Part shown: positions 19,134 through 27,817 of the stretch, piece after piece
Numbering within the stretch: the stretch's first letter is position 1
Layout of the letters: each line of letters opens with the position of its first letter
Source: Methylocapsa acidiphila B2
GTDB taxonomy: Bacteria; Pseudomonadota; Alphaproteobacteria; Rhizobiales; Beijerinckiaceae
DNA: 64,000 bases
Direction of reading: 5' to 3'
Assembly (NCBI RefSeq): GCF_000427445.1
Contig: NZ_KE386496.1
Span: 3,388,004-3,452,003 of the forward strand
Translations under genes and position numbers: made by a program
Notes under the pieces: model-generated
Databases searched by the model: none
Told to the model about the DNA's origin: nothing
The model's input: only the letters and a program-made list of their open reading frames with translations

Positions 19134-20414
19134 ATGACTGCACGCGCAAGCACCGAAAATCCCTCACGCGCGGCCGCCGTGCAGAAGGTCGTCTCGAAGG
19201 GCGGCATAGAGGCCTGGCTCGTCGAAGATTACGCGGTCCCCCTGGTCGCGCTCGAATTCGCCTTTAAGGGCGGCGCGGCGCAAGACCCGATCGGCAAGCC
19301 GGGCGTGGCCACGCTTCTGGCCGGCCTGCTCGACGAAGGCGCCGGCCCCTATGACGACGAGGCCTTTCATCGTGCGCTCGACGAGGACGCGATCGAGCTC
19401 TCTTTTTCGGCCGATCGCGACGTCCTGACGGGGCGCATGCAGACTCTGTCGCGCAACATCGGGCGCGCCTTCGAGCTTTTGCGCCTCGCCGTCGCCGAGC
19501 CCCGCCTCGACCCCGGCCCCTTGGAGCGGGTCGTGAGCCAAGTCGCCGCGAGCCTCAAGCGCGAAGCCAATGATCCGGATTTCGTCGCCGGCCGCGCGTT
19601 TCGGGGGCTCTCCTATCCTGGGCATCCCTATGGCCTGCCGGTGCGCGGCGATCTCGCGACCTTGCCGACGCTGGCTCGAGGCAATCTGATCGACATGCGG
19701 ACGCGAACCTTCGCGCGCGACCATCTCAAGATCGCGGTGGTCGGCGCGATCGACGCCGCGACCCTCGCCGGCCATCTCGACGACGTCTTCGGCGCCCTGC
19801 CTGAAAAGGCCGATCTCGATCCCGTGGCCCTGGTCTCCTTCTCGGGCGAGGGAGTGCGGGACATAACGCCGGTCGACGTTCCGCAATCGACCATCCGCTT
19901 CGGCCGCCAGGGCATCGCCCGCAAGGATCCGGACTTCATCGCCGCCACGGTCGTCAATCATATTCTCGGCGGCGGCATATTCTCGGCGCGGCTCTTTCGC
20001 GAGGTGCGCGAGAAGCGCGGCCTCGCCTATTCGGTCTATTCGCAGCTCGTCGCCTTCGATCACGCGGCCTATTTGAGCGGCGGCACCTCGACCAAGAACG
20101 AGCGCGCCGCCGAATCGATGGACGTGATCCAGGGCGAGATCGCGAGCCTCGCCGAGCATGGCCCGACCGAGCAGGAACTCGACAAAGCGAGGAAATATCT
20201 CATCGGCTCCTATGCGCTGCGCTTCGACACATCGACCAAGATCGCGGGCCAGCTCGTCCATCTCCAGACCGAGGGCTTCGGCGTCGAATATCTCGACGAG
20301 CGCAACAAGCTCATCGCCGCCGTCACGATGGAGGACGCCAAGCGCGCCGCCAAGCGCCTCTTCGGCGACGCCAAGCTGCTTGTCACGGTCGCCGGCCGGC
20401 CTGAAGGGATGTGA
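19134..20414 (+). CDS. M16 family peptidase-like protein lacking the zinc site
   Basis: Paired with the catalytic M16 protein just upstream. The region that should hold HxxEH reads GVATLLAGLLDEG, so all three zinc-site residues are gone. Domain 2 has the substrate-clamp block HILGGGIFSARLFREVREKRGLAYSVYS, which is well conserved. I use the ATG at 19134 (MTARAST), with GGACAAG about ten bases upstream; an ATG at 19104 is the alternative. It probably supports substrate binding in a heterodimer with its neighbour. Confidence 0.9.
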   Translation: MTARASTENPSRAAAVQKVVSKGGIEAWLVEDYAVPLVALEFAFKGGAAQDPIGKPGVATLLAGLLDEGAGPYDDEAFHRALDEDAIELSFSADRDVLTGRMQTLSRNIGRAFELLRLAVAEPRLDPGPLERVVSQVAASLKREANDPDFVAGRAFRGLSYPGHPYGLPVRGDLATLPTLARGNLIDMRTRTFARDHLKIAVVGAIDAATLAGHLDDVFGALPEKADLDPVALVSFSGEGVRDITPVDVPQSTIRFGRQGIARKDPDFIAATVVNHILGGGIFSARLFREVREKRGLAYSVYSQLVAFDHAAYLSGGTSTKNERAAESMDVIQGEIASLAEHGPTEQELDKARKYLIGSYALRFDTSTKIAGQLVHLQTEGFGVEYLDERNKLIAAVTMEDAKRAAKRLFGDAKLLVTVAGRPEGM

Positions 20415-20605
20415 GGGCGGGGGCGCGCCTTGTGTTTACGCCGACTTCCGCTGATTTGCGGCCATTACGCCGGTTGAGTTCGTCAGGAAATGGCGAAACC
20501 AGCTAGATGGTTTTGTCTCAATTTGAAATTTGGCAGGATTGACCTGCCTATCGCGCCCTTCCCAATTCTCCGGCATGTTTAGCGAAAAGCACATGGAGAA
20601 ATTTC

Positions 20606-20737
20606 ATGATGGGAAATCGCGGACCCTCAACGCAAGCCGAGTATGATGCGTTTTCGCGGCGCTGGCGCAGAATGCTGCATTGGCGTCGGGAGAGAGCTAA
20701 AGCGAATCAAGCGAGCCTTCGCAAAGCGTTTCCGTAA
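20606..20737 (+). pseudogene. small basic protein, probably frameshifted
   Basis: An ATG preceded by GGAG opens a 43-codon frame starting MGNRGPSTQAEYDAFSRRW and ending at 20737. The bases after about 20690, read in another frame, give ELKRIKRAFAKRFRK, which continues the basic, helical character better than the frame actually used. I therefore suspect a single-base shift in a gene for a small basic protein. The assignment rests on composition only. Confidence 0.3.
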
Positions 20738-21074
20738 ATCCCGCTTCGTCTTGGCAAAGGAGCAGATTGATGCTGACGGGGCCTCAAGGCGAGCGTCGCC
20801 CCGCCGATGTGATCGGCAATCCCTTCAAAGTCATGCGCATCCTCGCGGACGAGGGATAAGAGAATTGTGGTCCCGAGACCGGCAAGAGTAAAGCCGCGCA
20901 AGAGGTAGGACGGGCGGGAGGGTAGAAGCACGCCCATAACGAGCCGCCGGAGCCGTGCATCGAAATTGCCAAAAAAGCGGCAGCAAAACGATGGGGAAAG
21001 TCGGAGCAGCTCTTGTGTATGTTAAGAAAATGGACCATACAAGATGGTAAGATTTATTAACATGAGGGCATCGC
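20738..21074. other. non-coding stretch before the XRE/ImmA module
   Basis: No convincing gene on either strand. The last 60 bp, just ahead of the 207-codon gene, are clearly AT-richer than the surroundings (AAGATGGTAAGATTTATTAA) and probably hold the promoter of the two-gene module that follows. Confidence 0.4.
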
Positions 21075-21698
21075 ATGGCGGTGGTCAAGACGAGAATCCT
21101 ACGCGAGGAATGGGAGGTTGAGGCCCGCCTTGCCAAGCTGCAGCTTAATAAACGTAAGCTTCTTGAGGTCCGTTCGACGGCGATTGCCGCTGCGGCTGAC
21201 GCTACCCCCTTTCATCCGGCTAACGCTGCGGGAACTTTTTCATATCAGCATGGCACCTTCGCGCTCCGAAATGAGTGTGTAGGAGAAAAGTGGGAGATCG
21301 ACCGACCTAATGGCGTCGAAGCCATTCGGAATGAGGCGATCCGGGTCAAGGTCGTATTCGCCAATGTCGATGTCGCGTGCAATGACGAGCATGAACCGAA
21401 GCCCCGCTCAACCAAAGGCGCGGGCGCAGAGCGTCTCTGTGCCGACAATCTATTTGGAGAAACCTTGCCACGTTTCGCGCTGATTTCTGACGGCGACGGC
21501 TGGGTCATCTATTATCTTATGGTCGCTCCGAATGGAGCCGTTGAACTGAGCTGCCCAGTTGTCAAGGGCGGAACGTTCGAATCGTTCGTCGAACGTCTAT
21601 ATTTGTCGGACGGAAGCGATCTCGAAAGCGAACCGAAACTATCGCTGGACGATCAAGACATCGCCAACGATTTCGATCCGAAGATCGCGCGCAAATAA
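21075..21698 (+). CDS. unknown protein, first gene of a module with an XRE/ImmA protease
   Basis: A 207-residue protein with no family I recognise. The N-terminal 30 residues are helical and charged. The middle contains ALISDGDGWVIYYLMVAPNGAVELSCPVV, which looks like a beta-sheet core, and the C-terminus is acidic. No signal peptide or membrane helix is visible. It ends four bases before the ATG of the XRE/ImmA gene, so the two are almost certainly co-transcribed and possibly translationally coupled. Local base composition is lower in GC than the flanking core genes. By position it could be the toxin or effector partner of a toxin-antitoxin-like pair; this is inference. Confidence 0.65.
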   Translation: MAVVKTRILREEWEVEARLAKLQLNKRKLLEVRSTAIAAAADATPFHPANAAGTFSYQHGTFALRNECVGEKWEIDRPNGVEAIRNEAIRVKVVFANVDVACNDEHEPKPRSTKGAGAERLCADNLFGETLPRFALISDGDGWVIYYLMVAPNGAVELSCPVVKGGTFESFVERLYLSDGSDLESEPKLSLDDQDIANDFDPKIARK

Positions 21699-21702
21699 CC
21701 CG

Positions 21703-22785
21703 ATGATCACGAAGTTCAATCCGAAGAGGCTCATCCTTGCCCGGAAGCGGCGACGCCTGACGGGGAAAGACCTTGCTACGATTGCCGGTATTTCAGCCGT
21801 AACGATCTCGCGCGTTGAAAATGGCGACAATGAGCCTGACGAAGGAACCATCGCGCGGCTCGGATCGGCACTTAATTATCCCCAGGGCTTTTTCTTTGCG
21901 GATGATCCTGAAGAACTTGATACGAAGGCAGTGAGCTTTCGCAGTTTAACGAAGATGAGCGCGAAGGAGCGGGACGCTGCGATCGCAGCAGGTTGCTTGG
22001 GTGTGCAACTGAGCGATTGGCTTGAGGACCAGTTTAGTCTACCGGATACGAATCTGATCGATCTCAGCTACGAGACCGACGCCGAGGCAGCGGCTGGCGC
22101 TCTACGAGCATTCTGGGGATTAGGTGAGAAGCCTATTGGCAACATGATTGGGTTATTGGAGGTGCATGGTGTTCGGGTGTTCTCATTGTCGGAGGCGACC
22201 AAGACTGTCGATGCTTTTTCTTTCTGGCGAGACGACAGGCCGTTCGTTTTTCTGAACAACTTTAAAACCGCAGAGCACAGTATTTATGATTCGGCCCATG
22301 AATTATGCCACCTCGTGATGCATCGGCACGCGGGAGCACAGCCGTCACGGGCGGCGGAGCGGGAAGCTAATCAGTTTGCGTCTGCGTTTCTGATGCCGGC
22401 TAACGATGTGCGGCCGCGCATGCCTAAGTTTATTACCGTGGATATTATTATTAGAGCGAAGGCGCGTTGGCGCGTCTCTGCGATGGCAATGGCGTATCGT
22501 CTCCATTCGCTCGGAATGCTGAGTGAGTGGCAATACAAGTCCGCCTGCATTGAGTTGGGCCGCCGAGGATACCGCACAGGCGAACCTAACGGCATAGAGC
22601 GCGAAACGTCAGCTATATTGCGAAAGGTGCTTTCGCATCTGTGGGGCGAGCGCACTACGAAGCGGGAGATCGCCGGGTTCCTGCATCTTCCACAAGATGA
22701 ACTGGAGGGGCTCATTTGGGGTCTCGCAGGGCCAATCGTTCGCCCTGGGAGGGATAGCGAACGACCTGGGCTACGATTAGTCTAA
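21703..22785 (+). CDS. XRE-family HTH regulator fused to an ImmA/IrrE metallopeptidase
   Basis: A 360-residue fusion. Residues 5-60 form a Cro/XRE helix-turn-helix (LTGKDLATIAGISAVTISRVENG). The C-terminal half is an ImmA/IrrE zinc protease with HExxH as HELCH (H199, E200, H203) and the downstream glutamate in EREANQFASAFLMP (about E221). Such fusions cleave or bind repressors and often control mobile elements, toxin-antitoxin pairs or stress responses. It begins four bases after the unknown upstream gene, and an IS element lies 45 bp downstream. Codon use is more AT-rich than that of neighbours (for example GATATTATTATTAGAGCG), a sign of transfer. Confidence 0.88.
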   Translation: MITKFNPKRLILARKRRRLTGKDLATIAGISAVTISRVENGDNEPDEGTIARLGSALNYPQGFFFADDPEELDTKAVSFRSLTKMSAKERDAAIAAGCLGVQLSDWLEDQFSLPDTNLIDLSYETDAEAAAGALRAFWGLGEKPIGNMIGLLEVHGVRVFSLSEATKTVDAFSFWRDDRPFVFLNNFKTAEHSIYDSAHELCHLVMHRHAGAQPSRAAEREANQFASAFLMPANDVRPRMPKFITVDIIIRAKARWRVSAMAMAYRLHSLGMLSEWQYKSACIELGRRGYRTGEPNGIERETSAILRKVLSHLWGERTTKREIAGFLHLPQDELEGLIWGLAGPIVRPGRDSERPGLRLV

Positions 22786-22830
22786 GCAAATAGTTTCCTT
22801 GCCGTTAGGCATGTAAGTTGTAAAGGCCTA

Positions 22831-23681
22831 GGTCCCGTTGACAAATAGGATTCCCATTAGGGTAAGGTTCTGATTCAAGGTCGCTTTCGGAAGGAGGCGG
22901 GCTTGATTCGGGGATTGATGTCGGATGAGGAATGGGCGTGTTTCGAGCCGTTCGTGACGGTTCGCGGCGCGCATAGCGGGCGACGGCCGAAGGACCACCG
23001 CCTCGTTCTCGATGGGATTTTCTGGATTGCCCGCACCGGCGCGCAATGGCGGGACCTGCACGAGCATTTCGGCAAATGGTCGTCGGTCTATCGGCAGTTC
23101 CGGCGCTGGACTCTCAGTGGGCTGTGGGAGCTCCTTCTGGAAGCCCTGAATGAAACCGAGGGCGTTGGCGAGACCGTCCAGATGATCGACTCGACCATCA
23201 TCCGGGCGCATCACTGCGCCGCCGGCGCTAAAGGGGGACTCCGCGTCAGGGTCTTGGCCGCTCGAGAGGTGGCTTCACGACAAAGATTCACCTCCGCACG
23301 AACGGCGAAGGACTGCCGATAGCCGCAAAGATCACCGCAGGCGAGGTCTCGGATTATTCGGGCTTCGCCCCCTTGATGGAAGCGGAAGGACCTGAGGCCA
23401 AAGTCCTGCTCGCCGATCGTGGTTATGATTCCGATCATATTCGCGAAACGCTGGAGAAAACAGGCGCTGCGGCCATCATTCCGACGCGCCGAAACCGCAA
23501 GATCCAAATCCAGATCGACAGTCACATCTATGCCTTGCGCAACCGCGTCGAGCGTTGCTTCAACAAGCTCAAAAACTCTCGGCGCCTCGCAACCCGCTAC
23601 GACAAAACCGCAGCCAGCTATCTCGGGTTCGTCCAAATCGCCGCGATCAGGATCTGGATGCGCATATTTGTCAACAGGACC
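22831..23681 (+). mobile_element. IS5 family (IS427-type) insertion sequence
   Basis: The 851-bp element ends in inverted repeats GGTCCCGTTGACAAATA (22831-22847) and TATTTGTCAACAGGACC (23665-23681), which differ at one base. TA (22829-22830 and 23682-23683) lies at both edges and fits a 2-bp target duplication. The interior encodes a DDE transposase split over two frames. The element lies just behind the XRE/ImmA gene. Confidence 0.88.
22903..23322 (+). CDS. IS5/IS427 transposase, first frame (OrfA)
   Basis: N-terminal part of the transposase, with the DUF4096-type block MSDEEWACFEPFV, RRPKDHRLVLDGIFWIARTGAQWRDLHEHFG and the first catalytic aspartate in QMIDSTIIRAH. The start is TTG at 22903 with AAGGAGG close upstream, or the in-frame ATG at 22918. 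The natural protein continues after a -1 shift at the AAAGGGGG run (23230-23237); the last 28 or so residues of this frame after that run are not transposase sequence. Confidence 0.85.
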   Translation: MIRGLMSDEEWACFEPFVTVRGAHSGRRPKDHRLVLDGIFWIARTGAQWRDLHEHFGKWSSVYRQFRRWTLSGLWELLLEALNETEGVGETVQMIDSTIIRAHHCAAGAKGGLRVRVLAAREVASRQRFTSARTAKDCR

Positions 23682-23684
23682 TAG
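23238..23684 (+). CDS. IS5/IS427 transposase, second frame (OrfB)
   Basis: C-terminal part of the transposase, in the -1 frame relative to OrfA. It begins right after the AAAGGGGG run with TPRQGLGRSRGGFTTKIHL and has the second aspartate in LLADRGYDSD and the glutamate in RNRVERCFNKLK, so the complete DDE set exists across both frames. It has no good start of its own and is most likely made only as an OrfA-OrfB fusion by frameshifting. The TAG stop lies at the outer edge of the element. Confidence 0.82.
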   Translation, partial: TPRQGLGRSRGGFTTKIHLRTNGEGLPIAAKITAGEVSDYSGFAPLMEAEGPEAKVLLADRGYDSDHIRETLEKTGAAAIIPTRRNRKIQIQIDSHIYALRNRVERCFNKLKNSRRLATRYDKTAASYLGFVQIAAIRIWMRIFVNRT

Positions 23685-23713
23685 AAATCTTCTCTCGGCC
23701 AATATCAGATTTC

Positions 23714-23859
23714 GCCATTCATCTCATGGCCGGCATTATCGGCGAGGCGGGCTCGAGTCTGTCAAGGATGCAAAGCACCGGCTTCGCCGGCGCGAGCATA
23801 GCTCGCGTCCTTGACAGACTCGAGCCGCTCGCCAAACTCGCCGTCAAGAGATGAATGGC
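23714..23859. repeat. large imperfect palindrome
   Basis: Nested inverted arms surround a centre near 23788. The outer arm GCCATTCATCTC (23714-23725) matches GAGATGAATGGC (23848-23859). The inner arm GCTCGAGTCTGTCAAGGA (23751-23768) matches TCCTTGACAGACTCGAGC (23808-23825) perfectly, with GGCGAGGCGG against CCGCTCGCC just outside it. The tip holds two small hairpins, CCGGCTTCGCCGG and GCGAGCATAGCTCGC. Single strands would fold into a long branched structure. It follows the IS right end after about 30 bp. Confidence 0.8.
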
Positions 23860-23878
23860 AAGTTGCGACGCCTTGGCG

Positions 23879-23995
23879 CTAGAGCGCGTTCCGATTGGAT
23901 GGAATCATCCAATCGAAAAGAACTCGCTCCAAATCAATAGGGTGGAGCATGTTCTAATCGAAAAAGTTGATCAACTTTTTCGGAACATGCTCTAA
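23879..23995. repeat. MITE-like interspersed repeat, copy 2
   Basis: Starts CTAGAGCGCGTTCCGATTGG and ends GAACATGCTCTAA. The left half matches the copy at 10425. The right half is a second stem in which GGAGCATGTTC (23944-23954) faces GAACATGCTC, with AAAAAGTTGATCAACTTTTT as the tip. Confidence 0.75.
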
Positions 23996-24099
23996 GGGCG
24001 CGCCGGCTGATTCACACTGAAATTTCAGTCGATCCCACCACCTTAAAGCGTCACCGCCGTCCTGGCGCTTGTAAGCTTTCACGTTTTTTCGGACATAAA

Positions 24100-24115
24100 T
24101 GTCTCACGTGAAACA
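24100..24115. promoter_or_regulatory. parS-like centromere site
   Basis: TGTCTCACGTGAAACA matches the bacterial parS consensus TGTTTCACGTGAAACA at 15 of 16 positions, including the central CACGTG. It is intergenic, about 80 bp before mutL. ParB binding at such a site marks the origin-proximal chromosome region. Only one copy was found in the window. Confidence 0.55.
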
Positions 24116-24196
24116 TGTTGGCCGGGGGGCGGCGGTCGTCGGCCTTCGCGGTGCAAGCGCCGCATGATAGGCTTTGCGTTCAAGAGAGAATCTCCC

Positions 24197-26044
24197 ATGC
24201 CCGTCCGCCGTCTCGATCCCGTGCTGGTCGACCGCATCGCCGCGGGCGAAGTCGTGGAGCGGCCGGCCTCGGCCTTGAAGGAACTCGTCGAGAACGCGCT
24301 CGACGCGGGCGCGAGCCGGATCGACATCGCCGTCGAAGCCGGCGGCAGGCGGCTCATTCGCGTCGCCGACAATGGTTCCGGCATGAATGCAGAGGATCTC
24401 GATCTCGCGGTTGAGCGCCACGCCACCTCGAAATTGCCGGACGGCGATCTTTCCGCCATAGCCACGCTCGGCTTTCGTGGCGAGGCCTTGCCGTCGATCG
24501 GTTCGGTCGCGACGCTCGTGATCTCCTCCCGCGCCGAGGCTTCGCTGCATGCTGTCAAGCTCCGGGTCGACCAGGGCCGCAAGCACGGCCCCGCGCCTTG
24601 CGCCCAGGCCCAAGGCACGCAGGTCGAGGTGCGCGACCTTTTCGCGGCGACCCCGGCGCGGCTGAAATTCCTCAAGACCGATCGCGCCGAGGCCCGCGCC
24701 TGCGCCGATGTCGCGCATCGCCTGGCCATGGCTCATCAAGGCGTCCGCTTCAGCTTTGCAAGCGACCTCGGCGCCGGGTTCGATCTGCCGGTCTGCGAGC
24801 CGGGCGAGGCGGGGCTTCTCGCGCGGCTCGCCGAGATCATGGGAGAGGAGTTCCGCGCCAACGCGCTGCGCGTCGAAGCCTTGCGGGAGGGCCTCCGCCT
24901 CGAAGGCTTCGCCGGCCTGCCGACCTGGCATCGCGCCAATGCCTCGGAACAATATCTATTCGTCAACGGCCGGCCGGTTCGCGACAAGCTTTTCGCGGGC
25001 GCCATCCGCGCCGCCTATATGGATTATCTGCCGCAAGGACGCCATCCGGCGCTCGTTCTGTTTCTGACGGTCGAGCCGCGCGAGGTCGACGTCAATGTCC
25101 ATCCGGCCAAGGCGGAAGTGCGGTTTCGCGATCCGGGCCTCGCCCGAGGGCTGATCATCGGCGCCTTGAAGCAAAGCCTCGCGGCGGCCCTGCATCGCGC
25201 CACCCCGGGCAAGGGCGCGGCGGCTCTTGATCTCATCGCGCGGCGCTCCGAGGCTCCTGGCGCTGGCTTTTCCTATCGCCCGCCGCAGGCTCCGGCCATG
25301 GCCGAGTGGGATTGGCGCACTTCTCCCGCGCGGCCGGCCTCCTCTCCTCCCGGCGTCGCTGAGCCCGAGCCGCAGAGCTTCGGCTCGTTTCCCGAATTCA
25401 GCGCCTCCCTCGCCGTCGACGCGCGGGCGCATGAGGAGCCGCCGACGCAGGATATGCTCGACGCGCCGCTCGGCGCGGCGCGGGCGCAGATCCATGATTC
25501 GTATATTCTCGCCCAGACGCGAGACGGAATTATCCTTGTCGATCAGCATGCGGCGCATGAGCGTCTGGTCTATGAGCGGCTCAAGGCGGCGCGGGAGGGC
25601 GCGCGCGTCGAGCGCCAAGCCTTGCTCATTCCGGCGATCGTGGAGATGGGGCGCGGCGACGTCGAGCGCGTCGCCGAGGCGGGGCCGCTGCTCGCCGAGT
25701 TCGGCCTCGTCGTCGAGCCTTTCGGTCCGGGCGCCGTGGCGGTCGTCGAGATTCCTGCCGCGTTGAAGATCGACGACGCGCAAGCGCTCGTGCGCGATCT
25801 CGCCGCTGCAATGCGCGAGGACGACCGCGCTCTGGCGCCGGTCGAAAAGCGCCTGCATCATGTGCTCGCCACTATGGCCTGCCATCATTCCGTGCGCGCG
25901 GGGCGACGGCTTCGCGCCGATGAAATGAATGCGCTGCTGCGGGAGATGGAGCGCACGCCGGGCTCGGGCCAGTGCAACCACGGCCGCCCGACCTATATCG
26001 AGATCAAGCTGGCCGATCTTGAAAAACTGTTCGATCGCAAATAG
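24197..26044 (+). CDS. mutL: DNA mismatch repair endonuclease MutL
   Basis: MutL links mismatch recognition by MutS to strand removal. The N-terminal GHKL ATPase has RPASALKELVENALDAG, the ATP lid DNGSGM and GFRGEALPSIGSV. The linker (about residues 335-430) is proline-rich. The C-terminal domain has the endonuclease motif DQHAAHERLVYE (DQHAx2Ex4E), plus ACHHSVRAG and QCNHGRPT, so this is the nicking type found in bacteria without MutH. I chose the ATG at 24197 (MPVRRLDPV), preceded by AGAGAGAA; an upstream ATG at 24164 would add eleven residues not seen in MutL. Length of 615 residues is normal. Confidence 0.96.
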   Translation: MPVRRLDPVLVDRIAAGEVVERPASALKELVENALDAGASRIDIAVEAGGRRLIRVADNGSGMNAEDLDLAVERHATSKLPDGDLSAIATLGFRGEALPSIGSVATLVISSRAEASLHAVKLRVDQGRKHGPAPCAQAQGTQVEVRDLFAATPARLKFLKTDRAEARACADVAHRLAMAHQGVRFSFASDLGAGFDLPVCEPGEAGLLARLAEIMGEEFRANALRVEALREGLRLEGFAGLPTWHRANASEQYLFVNGRPVRDKLFAGAIRAAYMDYLPQGRHPALVLFLTVEPREVDVNVHPAKAEVRFRDPGLARGLIIGALKQSLAAALHRATPGKGAAALDLIARRSEAPGAGFSYRPPQAPAMAEWDWRTSPARPASSPPGVAEPEPQSFGSFPEFSASLAVDARAHEEPPTQDMLDAPLGAARAQIHDSYILAQTRDGIILVDQHAAHERLVYERLKAAREGARVERQALLIPAIVEMGRGDVERVAEAGPLLAEFGLVVEPFGPGAVAVVEIPAALKIDDAQALVRDLAAAMREDDRALAPVEKRLHHVLATMACHHSVRAGRRLRADEMNALLREMERTPGSGQCNHGRPTYIEIKLADLEKLFDRK

Positions 26045-26109
26045 AGCGCTGAAGCGCGGTCGGGCGCGGGCGAGACGCTTCGGGGCCGGCGCGACCTTTG
26101 AGCGGGATC

Positions 26110-26319
26110 GGTCACGACCGGGCGAGCAGTACTGCCGTTGCTGGTTAGCACGAGATAAATGAGTTCGTCCGATGAATTGCCGGCGCGGAAATAAATGGGC
26201 CGCACATGCTTGTCGCCCGGAACAGTGTAGGCGACCTTGGTGGGAAGCGGCACCGGCTTGTCGAGGCCCTTGCCTTCGAATTGAGAAACGCCTTGCATGA
26301 ATTTCGGTGTCTCTGGCAT
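26110..26319 (-). pseudogene. 3'-truncated small gene of unknown function
   Basis: From the ATG at 26319 the protein starts MPETPKFMQGVSQFEGKGL and continues with a compact segment through PIYFRAGNSSDELIYLVLTSNG. After about 26120 the frame becomes an arginine/serine-rich run that crosses into the antisense of mutL (stop at 25993), which looks like read-through past a lost 3' end. The N-terminal part resembles small conserved bacterial proteins of about 110 residues, but I cannot name the family. Treated as a remnant. Confidence 0.4.
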
Positions 26320-26531
26320 GGATTTTCTCCATACAAGCTGTTGGGAGTTCATGCGGCAAACTGTCGCAAGATGAAGGTTTCATGTTGCGGCGGTTTTGAC
26401 AAGAATCATTTCATGGGCCGCCCTCACGCCTCGCTCGACCGCGAGACCTGACCAGTTCCCTTGCTAAGGCTTCGTCGCGCCACGTCTCGCCGCGGCGCGC
26501 GCAACTCCGCCTCTCTGAAATTGGTCCTCGC

Positions 26532-27803
26532 ATGAATGTCCTTCTCATCGGTTCGGGCGGCCGCGAGCACGCCATCGCCATCGCGCTCGCGAAGAGCCCT
26601 ATCTTGGGCAAGCTTTTCGTCGCGCCCGGAAATCCGGGCATGGCGGCGCTTGGTGAGCCTGTCGTTCTCGACGTCGCCGATCACGCGGCGGTCGCGAGCT
26701 TTTGCCATTTGATGAATATCGATCTTGTCGTCATCGGCCCCGAGGCCCCTCTGGTCGCGGGCCTTGTCGATGATCTTGCCTCGGCGGGCGTCAAGGCCTT
26801 CGGGCCGAGCAAACTGGCCGCGCGGCTCGAAGGCTCGAAGGGGTTCACAAAGGATTTTTGCCGCCGCTTCGACATCCCGACCGCCGCCTACGCGCGCTTT
26901 AGCGACGCCTCCGCCGCCGAGGCCCATGCGCGGGAGAAGGGCGCGCCGATCGTCGTCAAGGCCGATGGGCTCGCCTCCGGCAAGGGGGTGGTCGTGGCGA
27001 TGAGCCTCGCGGAGGCGGAGGCCGCGATCGACATGATCTTCGCTGGCGGCTTCGGCGCGGCGGGGAAGGAGGTCGTGGTCGAGGAGTTTCTCCCCGGCGA
27101 GGAGGCTTCTTTCTTCGCGCTGTGCGACGGGCGCCGCGCCATGGCTTTGGCCTCGGCGCAAGATCATAAGCGCGTCGGCGAGGGCGAGACCGGTCCCAAC
27201 ACGGGCGGCATGGGCGCCTATTCGCCGACGCCGATCATGGACGCCGTGGTGAGCGACAAGGTCATGCGCGAGATCGTGGCGCCGACGCTCGCCGGCATGG
27301 CCGAGATGGGCGCGCCCTTTAAGGGCGTGCTTTTCGTCGGCTTGATGATCGACGCCAAGGGGCCGAAGCTGATCGAGTTCAACGTGCGCTTCGGCGATCC
27401 GGAGACTCAGGCCATTCTGCCGCGCTTGGAAGAAGATCTTCTCGCGCTCATGCTCGATTGCGTCGAAGAGCGTCTGCCGCAGCGCGCGGCGCGGCTCTCG
27501 CCTTTGACCGCGCTGAGCGTCGTCCTCGCCGCCAAGGGCTATCCCGCCGCGCCGGAGAAGGGCAGCGAGATCCGCGGGCTCGAACGCGCGGCCTCCATGC
27601 CCTTCGTCTCGATCACGCATGCGGGGACAAGGCGTGCGGGCGAGAAAATTCTCGCCGACGGCGGGCGGGTTCTGAACGTCACAGCGCTCGGCGCAGACGT
27701 GGCCGAGGCGCGCGCCCGCGCCTATGCGGCGGTCGAGGCGATCGATTGGCCGGAAGGATTCTATCGCCGGGACATAGGCTGGCGGGCGCTGAAGCGCGCT
27801 TGA
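26532..27803 (+). CDS. purD: phosphoribosylamine--glycine ligase
   Basis: PurD (GAR synthetase) joins phosphoribosylamine and glycine with ATP, the second step of purine synthesis. The N-terminal domain opens [16 protein letters not shown] and holds [14 protein letters not shown]. The ATP-grasp domain has [28 protein letters not shown] and the family signature RFGDPETQ (in [16 protein letters not shown]). At 423 residues it is full length. The gene stands alone, with the convergent rsmD ending 14 bp beyond its stop. Confidence 0.97.
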   Translation: MNVLLIGSGGREHAIAIALAKSPILGKLFVAPGNPGMAALGEPVVLDVADHAAVASFCHLMNIDLVVIGPEAPLVAGLVDDLASAGVKAFGPSKLAARLEGSKGFTKDFCRRFDIPTAAYARFSDASAAEAHAREKGAPIVVKADGLASGKGVVVAMSLAEAEAAIDMIFAGGFGAAGKEVVVEEFLPGEEASFFALCDGRRAMALASAQDHKRVGEGETGPNTGGMGAYSPTPIMDAVVSDKVMREIVAPTLAGMAEMGAPFKGVLFVGLMIDAKGPKLIEFNVRFGDPETQAILPRLEEDLLALMLDCVEERLPQRAARLSPLTALSVVLAAKGYPAAPEKGSEIRGLERAASMPFVSITHAGTRRAGEKILADGGRVLNVTALGADVAEARARAYAAVEAIDWPEGFYRRDIGWRALKRA

Positions 27804-27817
27804 CGAAGCGTGGGACG

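Noticed and set aside
23555-23854. Open frame crossing the IS right end and the palindrome
   Set aside because: It joins the transposase shadow frame to palindromic sequence and has no protein-like pattern after the IS end.
24956-26383. 475-codon open frame opposite mutL
   Set aside because: Antisense shadow; mutL carries all expected motifs on the other strand.
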